NCBI RefSeq assembly: GCF_003581425.1
Contig: NZ_QXTG01000001.1
Coordinates: 1,054,001 to 1,118,000 of the forward strand
Source: Amnibacterium setariae
GTDB taxonomy: Bacteria; Actinomycetota; Actinomycetes; Actinomycetales; Microbacteriaceae
DNA: 64,000 nucleotides
Direction: 5' to 3'
Below the pieces are notes generated by a model. The model did not search any database and was not told the origin of the DNA. It worked only from the letters and a program-made list of their open reading frames with translations. Below are positions 49,826 through 55,798 of the stretch, piece after piece (the stretch's first letter is position 1; each line of letters opens with the position of its first letter). A program made the translations under genes and the position numbers.

Positions 49826-49879
49826 CTGAAGCGCTGCTGAAGGCCGCCCGCGGCGCCGCCCGCTTCAGGTCCGCTTCAG
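49826..49879. promoter_or_regulatory. Two opposed pairs of CTGAAG direct repeats (putative response-regulator operator)
   Basis: CTGAAG occurs at 49826 and 49837, and its complement CTTCAG at 49863 and 49874. Within each pair the period is exactly 11 bp, one helical turn, as OmpR/PhoB dimers require. The pairs face each other across 20 bases, between the regulator operon and the divergent secreted-protein gene. Confidence 0.6.
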
Positions 49880-49960
49880 AGGGCGGCCGTGGTCTGGATC
49901 CCGTCGCCGGAAGCGCGGCACCGGTCGTGAGCGACCGGCCCCAGCAGTCAGGAGCACCCC

Positions 49961-50659
49961 ATGCAGTCGTTCAAGAAGCCCTCCCGCCGCAGCGCGGTCG
50001 TCCTCGGCGCCGCCGGGCTGGCCGTCGCCGGCGCGGTCGGGTTCGGCACCGTCGCCTTCGCCGACGGGATGCCGACGCCCGGCGCCTCCCAGTCCGCACC
50101 CGCCGCCGCTCCCTCGGGTGCGCCGAGCGGCGCGCCCGTCGCGCCGGAGGGGGGTCCGCAGGGCGGCCCCCAGGGCGGTCCGGCCGGCGGGCCGCAGGGA
50201 CCCGCGCAGGGCGGTCCGGGCCGCGGTCCGGGCCGGGACCACCCCGCGCCGCACATCGGCGGCACCGTGCAGTCCGTGAGCGGCAGCACGGTCACCGTGC
50301 AGGACCCCGACGGGTTCACGCGCACGATCCGCCTGTCCGACGACGTGAAGGTCGAGAAGGACGGCGCCTCGTCGTCGACCTCCGCGATCGTGAAGGGCAA
50401 GCACATCGACGCGACGGGCACCGTCGCCTCCGACGGCACCACCCTCGACGCGACCGCCGTGCAGGTCGGCCGCCCGACCCCGCCGGCGCCGGGCGAGGGC
50501 GGCCCGGCTCCGAAGGACGGCGCGGCCCCGAAGGCGCCGGCCGCCCCGTCGGCGCCGTCCGGCTCGACCGAGGCGCCGAGCGCCCCCTCCGGTGCGCCGA
50601 GCGCACCGGCCGCGCCCGCCGCTCCCTCGGCCGCGCCGAGCGCGTCGACGGGCTCCTGA
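49961..50659 (+). CDS. Secreted Pro/Gly/Ala-rich protein with DUF5666-like domain
   Basis: 232 residues. Basic N terminus, hydrophobic AVVLGAAGLAVAGAVGFGTVAFA and an AFADG cleavage-like site form a signal peptide. GGPQGGPQGGPAGGPQG repeats follow, then a small beta domain near 95-165 (IGGTVQSVSGSTVTVQDPDGFTRTIRLSDDVKV...IDATGTVASDGTTLDATAVQV), like the OB-like DUF5666, and a Pro/Ala tail. Probably an extracellular or wall-associated protein. Its position opposite the two-component operon, with shared operators, makes it the likely regulated target. Confidence 0.8.
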   Translation: MQSFKKPSRRSAVVLGAAGLAVAGAVGFGTVAFADGMPTPGASQSAPAAAPSGAPSGAPVAPEGGPQGGPQGGPAGGPQGPAQGGPGRGPGRDHPAPHIGGTVQSVSGSTVTVQDPDGFTRTIRLSDDVKVEKDGASSSTSAIVKGKHIDATGTVASDGTTLDATAVQVGRPTPPAPGEGGPAPKDGAAPKAPAAPSAPSGSTEAPSAPSGAPSAPAAPAAPSAAPSASTGS

Positions 50660-50693
50660 CCGCCCGCTGCCCGACCGGCTGAAGGCGCAGGAC

Positions 50694-50723
50694 GGCGCAG
50701 GACCCGCTCGCGGGTCCTGCGCC
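50694..50723 (+). terminator. Hairpin terminator
   Basis: 13-bp perfect arms (GGCGCAGGACCCG/CGGGTCCTGCGCC) with a CTCG loop, 35 bases after the stop of the secreted protein. An extra left-arm half lies just upstream. No T-tract, as usual in such high-GC genomes. Confidence 0.7.
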
Positions 50724-50788
50724 GTTCCGCGTCGCCCGGCGTCCAGCGATCGGCGAGGATCCTGGAGGCCGAGCCGGAAGGAGCCCGC

Positions 50789-51277
50789 GTGACCGACCCG
50801 CAGCGCACCAGCTCCGACTGGGTCGACCTCGGCGGCGCCCAGCGCCTCGCCGAGCGCGCGGCCCGGACGACCCGCACGCCGGCGGAGGAGTTCTGGCTCG
50901 ACCGCGTGCACCCCGTGCTCCACCGGCACTGGCCGCTCGCGGACTTCGCCTGGCACCGCCGCCGCACCTGGGAGGCGGACGGCGCGGAGCAGGCCGAGAC
51001 CGACCACCAGCTGACGCGCTACGCCCTGCTGCCCGACGCTCGGCTCGTGCGGGCGACGACCTGGGGCTCCGAGTCCACCGCGGGCGCGGGCGCGCCGTGG
51101 ACGGGGGAGGTGCGGCCGCTCGGTCGGCGGGAGGCCCGGTCGCTCGACCTCGCCGTCCGCGACTTCTCCCTGCAGCGCGGCACGACGACGACCTGGGGCA
51201 CGCGGCCGGAGGGGGAGCCGGTCCGGCCCTGGCCGGGCGCGGGGCTCGAGGCGCTGCTCAAGGCGCTCGTGCCCTGA
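50789..51277 (+). CDS. Conserved-looking hypothetical protein
   Basis: 162 residues from GTG 50789, after GGAAGGAG at good spacing. No family is recognised. It is soluble, has no cysteines, and is rich in Trp and Arg (FWLDRVHPVLHRHWPLADFAWHRRRTWEADG). The segments DHQLTRYALLPDARLVRATTWGSES and RSLDLAVRDFSLQRGTTTTWGTRP have the look of an enzyme core. It is convergent with the FMN oxidase gene. Codon use matches the surroundings, so it is likely real. Confidence 0.65.
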   Translation: MTDPQRTSSDWVDLGGAQRLAERAARTTRTPAEEFWLDRVHPVLHRHWPLADFAWHRRRTWEADGAEQAETDHQLTRYALLPDARLVRATTWGSESTAGAGAPWTGEVRPLGRREARSLDLAVRDFSLQRGTTTTWGTRPEGEPVRPWPGAGLEALLKALVP

Positions 51278-51299
51278 CCGCGGCTCCGGCGTCGAAAAC

Positions 51300-52352
51300 T
51301 CAGCGCGGCGCGACGAGGTCCGGCGTCAGGTCGGCCACGGTGCTCGCGCCGAGCAGGTCCATCGCCCCGACCAGCTCGTCCCGCAGCGCCTCGAGCACCG
51401 TGGTGACGCCCGCCGCTCCGTCCGCCGCGAGGCCCCACATCACCGGCCGCCCGACGAACACGGCCCGGGCGCCGATCGCCAGCCCCGCCGCGGCGTGCAG
51501 GCCGGAGCGGATGCCGGAGTCCGCGTACACCTCCGCCCGGCCGCCGACCGCGGACACGACCTCCGCCAGCACGGCCGCCGAGCCGACGCTCGAGGCCAGG
51601 CCCCGCCCGCCGTGCGTGGAGACGAGCACGCTCGCGGCGCCCGCGTCGACGGCGCGGGCCGCGTCGTCGCCGCGCAGGACGCCCTTCACGACGACCGGCA
51701 GGCCGGTGACCTCCCGGATCCAGGTGATCGCGTCGACGCCGAGCCCGCGGTCGCCGCGGCCGCCCTCGCCGCGCGCGATGCGGAGTTCCTCCTCCGTGAG
51801 GTTGGCGAGCCGGGCGCCCGTGCGGCCGTCGGTCCAGTCCGTCGGCTCGACCGATACCGAGGCGCCGGCGCGCGGGTGCCGGAGGCGGGTGATGTCGACG
51901 GTCAGCAGCACGGCGCCCGCACCCGCCGCGACCGCGCGCTCGAGCAGCGCGGTGCTGAGCCGCCGGTCGCGGGTGACGTAGAGCTGGAACCACCAGGGCG
52001 CACCGCCCTCCGCGATCCGGGCGAACGGCACCGCCGTGTTCGTGGAGACGCCGAGCAGCGAGCCCGCCGCGCGGGCGCCCGCGGCGGTGGCGCGCTCGCC
52101 GTCCGGATGCGCGTCGACCTGCTGGGCCATCGGCGCGACGAGGATCGGCGCCGCGACCGGCGTGCCGAGCACGGTCGTCGCGGTCGCCGGCGGCGTCGCG
52201 CCGGTCAGCACCCGCGGCCGGAGCCGGATCGCGTCCCACTCCGCGATCTGGCGCTCCAGCACCTCGGAGCCGCCCGCGGTGGCGCGCATGTAGTCGTAGA
52301 CGTGCTGCGGCAGCCGCGCGGCGGCCCGCCGCTCGAGCTCGACGAGGTCCAT
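51300..52352 (-). CDS. FMN-dependent alpha-hydroxy acid dehydrogenase/oxidase
   Basis: 350 residues from ATG 52352; a GTG at 52361 falls in the -10 box. Flavin motifs: APILVAPMAQQVDAHPDGE, STNTAVPF, WWFQLYVTRDR and VVVKGVLRGDDAARAVDAGA with the FMN lysine. The catalytic base region is STHGGRGLASSVGS (His of the SNHGGRQ motif kept), then ADSGIRSGLHAAAGLAIGARAVFVGRP. Lactate oxidase/2-hydroxyacid oxidase type; substrate not determinable. -10 TACCGT precedes the ATG by 7 bases. Confidence 0.9.
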   Translation of the reverse strand: MDLVELERRAAARLPQHVYDYMRATAGGSEVLERQIAEWDAIRLRPRVLTGATPPATATTVLGTPVAAPILVAPMAQQVDAHPDGERATAAGARAAGSLLGVSTNTAVPFARIAEGGAPWWFQLYVTRDRRLSTALLERAVAAGAGAVLLTVDITRLRHPRAGASVSVEPTDWTDGRTGARLANLTEEELRIARGEGGRGDRGLGVDAITWIREVTGLPVVVKGVLRGDDAARAVDAGAASVLVSTHGGRGLASSVGSAAVLAEVVSAVGGRAEVYADSGIRSGLHAAAGLAIGARAVFVGRPVMWGLAADGAAGVTTVLEALRDELVGAMDLLGASTVADLTPDLVAPR

Positions 52353-52359
52353 CGGACGC

Positions 52360-52365
52360 ACGGTA
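52360..52365 (-). promoter_or_regulatory. -10 element TACCGT, leaderless-type, of the FMN oxidase
   Basis: Minus-strand TACCGT, 7 bases, then ATG 52352. It overlaps the alternative GTG and decides the start. Confidence 0.5.
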
Positions 52366-52397
52366 GTCCGGGCGGGCCCACGGGGAGCGGGGAGGCG

Positions 52398-53180
52398 TCA
52401 GCCGACGTGGAAGCCGCCGTTGCTGTGCAGCAGCTGCCCGGAGATCCAGCCGCCGGCGTCGGACAGCAGGAAGCGGACGAGGTCGGCCGTGTCGCTCGGC
52501 GTGCCCAGCCGGCCCGCCGGCGTCTCCGCGACGCACGCCTCCCGGATCGCGTCGTCCATCCAGCCGGTGTCGATCGGGCCCGGGTTGACGAGGTTCGCCC
52601 GGATGCCGCGCGGCCCGAGCTCGACCGCGGCGGCGCGGACCAGCCGGTCGAGCGCCCCCTTGCTCGAGCCGTAGGGGAGGTTGAAGGCGGTGTGGTCGCT
52701 GGTCAGCGCGACGATCCGGCCGGTGACGGCGGTCGACGGCGCGTCGGGCAGCCCCTCGGCGAAGCGCTTCACGAGCAGCCAGGCCGCCCGCGCGTTGACC
52801 GCGAAGTGCCGGTCCCACGCCGCCACGGTCGTGTCGAGGATCCCGCTGTCGACCGACTCGCTGTGCGACAGCACGAGGGCGCGGACCGGCCCGAGCCGGT
52901 CGGCGGCGGCCGCCGCGGCGAAGACCGTCTCGGCCGCGTCCACCGCCGCGAGGTCCGCCTCCACGAGCGTCACCGCGGCACCCGCGTCGCGGGCCGCGGC
53001 CGCAATCGCCACGACCTCGTCCGCTCCGCCGCCGATGCCGAGCCGGCGGTCGTACGGGGTCCACGTGGGCAGCACGAGGTCCCAGCCGTCCTCGGCCAGG
53101 CCGAGCGCGATCGCGGCGGCGATGCCCCGCCGCCGGCCCACGCCGGTCAGGACCGCAGCACCCCGTCGTGTCGTCGTCAT
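52398..53180 (-). CDS. SDR family oxidoreductase
   Basis: 260 residues. The cofactor motif is TGVGRRRGIAAAIALGLAEDGWDLVLPTW, a variant (GxxRRxGI) seen in one SDR subgroup. LVLSHSESVDSGI replaces NNAG, the serine lies in VALTSDHTAF, and the active site reads YGSSKGALDRLVRA, close to YxxxK. NPGPIDTGWMDDA and GWISGQLLHSNGGFHVG close the fold. Substrate unknown. ATG 53180 follows CAGAGT-N6, a weak leaderless pattern. Confidence 0.85.
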   Translation of the reverse strand: MTTTRRGAAVLTGVGRRRGIAAAIALGLAEDGWDLVLPTWTPYDRRLGIGGGADEVVAIAAAARDAGAAVTLVEADLAAVDAAETVFAAAAAADRLGPVRALVLSHSESVDSGILDTTVAAWDRHFAVNARAAWLLVKRFAEGLPDAPSTAVTGRIVALTSDHTAFNLPYGSSKGALDRLVRAAAVELGPRGIRANLVNPGPIDTGWMDDAIREACVAETPAGRLGTPSDTADLVRFLLSDAGGWISGQLLHSNGGFHVG

Positions 53181-53223
53181 GCCGACACTCTGCCGTGCCC
53201 GGCCGCTCCGCGGGGAGGCGGGG

Positions 53224-53586
53224 TCAGCGGCGTCCGAGCCGGCGCTCGCCGTTCGCGCCGAGCGCGTAGGGCAGGCCGTAGTGCTCGAACACCGCCGGCT
53301 CCGCCTCGCTGGTCAGCTCGCCGTCGGTGTCGATGGAGGGCGCGTCCTTGACGGTCTTCTTGTCGACCTGCAGCTTCAGGTACCGCGGCGCGACGACGGC
53401 GCCGGTGAGCGGCGCGAACACCAGGCGCCGCCGGCCGGGCAGGCCGATCTGGATCGCGGCGAAGGTCGCGGTGTCGGTCGCGGTGTCGAAGTACACCGAC
53501 TCGAGCGAGCCGATCCTGTCGCCGGCGGCGTCCACGACGTCGTGGTCGCGCCAGTCCCGGATGTTCTCCGCGGGGAAGTCGGACAT
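53224..53586 (-). CDS. PRC-barrel domain protein
   Basis: 120 residues. NIRDWRDHDVVDAAGDRIGSLESVYFDTATDTATFAAIQIG is a PRC-barrel, followed by a linker and a short C terminus (GELTSEAEPAVFEHYGLPYALG). Found widely in actinobacteria as small proteins of unknown role, some linked to stress or RNA binding. ATG 53586 follows a GAGG-containing leader. It is divergent from a GNAT gene. Confidence 0.85.
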   Translation of the reverse strand: MSDFPAENIRDWRDHDVVDAAGDRIGSLESVYFDTATDTATFAAIQIGLPGRRRLVFAPLTGAVVAPRYLKLQVDKKTVKDAPSIDTDGELTSEAEPAVFEHYGLPYALGANGERRLGRR

Positions 53587-53673
53587 CGGGGTCTCCTCAC
53601 CTGCACGTCTCCCGCGATGATCCCACCAGCGCGGTGGGAGCGGACTGGGAAGCGACGGGACGCGGACCCGGCG

Positions 53674-53679
53674 TACCGT
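53674..53679 (+). promoter_or_regulatory. -10 element TACCGT, leaderless-type
   Basis: TACCGT, 6 bases (GCCGCC), then GTG 53686. No ribosome binding site. Decides the start of the acetyltransferase, whose frame is open far upstream. Confidence 0.55.
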
Positions 53680-53685
53680 GCCGCC

Positions 53686-54234
53686 GTGGGCGATCGACCG
53701 GCGGTACTGCTGCGGGCCCGGACGGACGCGGACCTGGACCTGCTCCACCGGCTCGCCGCCGATCTCGACACGTGGGAGGAGCGCAGCCCCTCCGGTCCCG
53801 CCCCGCTCAGCCGGGCCGAGTTCGACGCGCAGCTCGCACGGCGCGACGCCGAGGGCGCCCCCGAGACCGCGCGGTTCGTCATCGAGGCCGACGGCGAGGC
53901 GATCGGCGGGACGAGCCTGTTCGCGTTCGACGCCCTCGCGCGGCACGCCGAGGTCGGGATCGGCCTCGTGGCCGAGGCGCGCGGACGCGGCATCGGCACG
54001 GCGGCGCTCGAGCTGCTCGTCGAGTTCGCCTTCGTGCGGCGCAACCTCCGTCGCCTCCACCTCGAGGCGATCGCGTCGAACGCGGCCGCGATCCGCTCCT
54101 ACGAGAAGGTCGGGTTCGTCGTCGAGGGGCGCCAGCGGAAGCACGCCTGGGTGCGCGGCCGCTACGAGGACGTCGTGCGGATGGGTCTGCTGCGCCGCGA
54201 GTGGGCGGCACGTCGACCGTCGTCGCCGGCCTAG
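53686..54234 (+). CDS. GNAT family acetyltransferase (RimJ/RimL-like)
   Basis: 182 residues from GTG 53686. ARFVIEADGEAIGGTSLFAFD, HAEVGIGLVAEARGRGIGTAALELLVEFAF with the acetyl-CoA RGRGIG loop, and LRRLHLEAIASNAAAIRSYEKVGFVVEGRQRKHAWVRGRYEDVVRMGLL are typical of RimJ/SpeG-like enzymes acting on protein N termini or polyamines. Target unknown. The gene converges on the YciI-like gene; their stop codons share the CTAG at 54231-54234. Confidence 0.88.
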   Translation: MGDRPAVLLRARTDADLDLLHRLAADLDTWEERSPSGPAPLSRAEFDAQLARRDAEGAPETARFVIEADGEAIGGTSLFAFDALARHAEVGIGLVAEARGRGIGTAALELLVEFAFVRRNLRRLHLEAIASNAAAIRSYEKVGFVVEGRQRKHAWVRGRYEDVVRMGLLRREWAARRPSSPA

Positions 54235-54575
54235 GACGCCTCCGAGCCCGCTCCGAACGCGCGCAGCTCCTGCGGGCACCGGCAGGCCGCGGCGAACCGG
54301 GCCGCCCAGACGAGCGCCTCCTCGCGGGTGGCGAGCTCGAGCACGGCGAACCCGCCGTCGAGGTGCGTCAGCCCCGCCTCCGGCCCGCGGTCCGTGCCGC
54401 CGTCCGCGTGGACGCGCACGGGCTCGACGGCCTCGTCGACGCCGCCGCCGAACCGCCAGACGCCCGCGTCCTTCGCGCGCCGCACCATCGCGTGCGAGTC
54501 GCGCACCACGTCCGGGAGGTCCTCCTCCGGGATCCGCATCGCCGCGCTCGGGAAGGAGATCAGCCAGTGCGTCAC
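54231..54575 (-). CDS. YciI/DGPF-domain-like protein
   Basis: 114 residues from GTG 54575. HWLISFPSAAMRIPEEDLPDVVRDSHAMVRRAKDAGVWRFGGGVDE...LTHLDGGFAVLELATREEALVWAARFAAACRCPQELRAFG fits the ferredoxin-like YCII fold, with the family's GGF in place of DGPF. Function unknown. It overlaps the DUF2277 stop as GTGA, and its stop shares four bases with the opposite GNAT gene. Confidence 0.82.
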   Translation of the reverse strand: MTHWLISFPSAAMRIPEEDLPDVVRDSHAMVRRAKDAGVWRFGGGVDEAVEPVRVHADGGTDRGPEAGLTHLDGGFAVLELATREEALVWAARFAAACRCPQELRAFGAGSEAS

Positions 54576-54868
54576 GCCGCACCCGTCCGGATGCGCACCT
54601 CGCGCTCCATGCGCTGCTCGTGCCGCGCGCGGCCCTTGACCGCCTCGAGCTCGCGGCTCTTCGGCGGCGCGCTCGTGACGAGCCGGTCGAGCATGCGCCG
54701 GGTCGCGACGGCGATCTCCTCGATCGCGTCCTCGAACGCCTCCGCGTTCGCCCGCGACGGCCGCGTCGACCCGCTCACCTTGCGGACGAACTGGAGCGCC
54801 GACTCGCGCACCTCGTCGTCCGTCGTCGGCGGCGCGAAGTTGTGGAGGCAGCGGATGTTGCGGCACAT
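54572..54868 (-). CDS. DUF2277 family protein
   Basis: 98 residues. MCRNIRCLHNFAPPTTDDEVRESALQFVRKVSGSTRPSRAN is the almost invariant DUF2277 opening with two cysteines, followed by AFEDAIEEIAVATRRMLDRLVTSAPPKSRELEAVKGRARHEQR. Members are uncharacterised; the CRNIRxLxN motif suggests metal or nucleic-acid binding. A -10 TAGGGT lies 7 bases before ATG 54868. It is the first gene of a two-gene unit with the YciI-like protein. Confidence 0.9.
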   Translation of the reverse strand: MCRNIRCLHNFAPPTTDDEVRESALQFVRKVSGSTRPSRANAEAFEDAIEEIAVATRRMLDRLVTSAPPKSRELEAVKGRARHEQRMEREVRIRTGAA

Positions 54869-54875
54869 GCGCGGG

Positions 54876-54881
54876 ACCCTA
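54876..54881 (-). promoter_or_regulatory. -10 element TAGGGT, leaderless-type
   Basis: Minus-strand TAGGGT, 7 bases, ATG 54868 of the DUF2277 gene. Confidence 0.5.
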
Positions 54882-54936
54882 GGCCGAGCGGGGAGCGAGG
54901 GGAAGCGATCCGGGCCCCGAGGTCGGTCCGTGGAGG

Positions 54937-55659
54937 TCAGCCCGCCGGGGTCAGCTCCACCTGGAACTCGATGCGCCCGGTCTTCTCCACCTGCACGAAC
55001 GCCAGGTCCGGCGCGGTGACGCCGTAGTCCGAGAAGCGGATCGGGATGGATCCGGCGATCTTCGACGACTCGGCGCCGACGACGGCCTGGAGCGGGGCCG
55101 AGACCTCCCGCTTCGTCCCGTGGAGCTCGAGGGTGCCGCGCGCGACGACCTCGGTGACGGCACCGATCCGCGTGCCCGCCGGGGCGGCGATCGGGCCGGT
55201 CAGGGTGAACGTGGCGGTGGGGTGACGGTCGGTGTCGATCGCGGTCGAGCGGAAGTAGGCGTCGCGGGCGGGCTCGCTCGTCGCGACCTTCCGCAGGTCG
55301 ACCACGATCGTCGCCGCGGACACGCGGGTGCCGGAGGTCTCGACCGTCCCGCTGACCGCGCGGTTCCGGCCCGTGACGGTGACGGGCGTGCCGTTCAGGC
55401 GCTCGTCCACGCGGTACCCGGCGTAGGAGCCGCGCGCGACCCGCCACGAGGACGGGAGCGCGGCGAGCGGGTCCACGGACGCACTCACCGTCGGCGTCGG
55501 CGCGTCCTCCTCCTGCGCCTGCAGGCTCGGTGCCGCGTCGGGCGGCCCGACGACCAGGTCTCGGTAGAGCACGGGGCCGGCCGTCGCGGCGGCGACGGCG
55601 CCGACCACCACCACCGCGCCCACGACGATCAGCACCTTCGTCCGGCGGCGGATGCTCAT
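54937..55659 (-). CDS. YceI family protein, membrane-anchored
   Basis: 240 residues. A basic start (MSIRRRTK) and one hydrophobic helix (VLIVVGAVVVVGAVAAATAGPVLY) anchor or export it. The YceI lipocalin-like domain covers about 75-240: SYAGYRVDERLNG, VVDLRKVATSEPARDAYFRSTAIDTDRHPTATFTLT, GTLELHGTKREVSAPLQ, IRFSDYGV and FVQVEKTGRIEFQVEL. The family binds polyisoprenoids or amphiphiles and is often induced by stress. It is divergent from the FbiC-like gene, with a direct repeat GGCGACCTC in the gap. Confidence 0.9.
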   Translation of the reverse strand: MSIRRRTKVLIVVGAVVVVGAVAAATAGPVLYRDLVVGPPDAAPSLQAQEEDAPTPTVSASVDPLAALPSSWRVARGSYAGYRVDERLNGTPVTVTGRNRAVSGTVETSGTRVSAATIVVDLRKVATSEPARDAYFRSTAIDTDRHPTATFTLTGPIAAPAGTRIGAVTEVVARGTLELHGTKREVSAPLQAVVGAESSKIAGSIPIRFSDYGVTAPDLAFVQVEKTGRIEFQVELTPAG

Positions 55660-55786
55660 GCCCGTCCCTTCGGCGACCTCGGCGACCTCGGTCGTGTCGG
55701 AGCGAGTGTGCCCCGTCTTCCTGATCGCACCGCGCCGACCGGACCGCGCCGACCGGGCGCGGTCCGACGCCCGGCGGCGCGCACCG

Positions 55787-55792
55787 CAGACT
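55787..55792 (+). promoter_or_regulatory. -10-like CAGACT, leaderless-type, of the FbiC-like gene
   Basis: CAGACT, 6 bases, ATG 55799. No ribosome binding site visible. Confidence 0.4.
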
Positions 55793-55798
55793 GGACGC

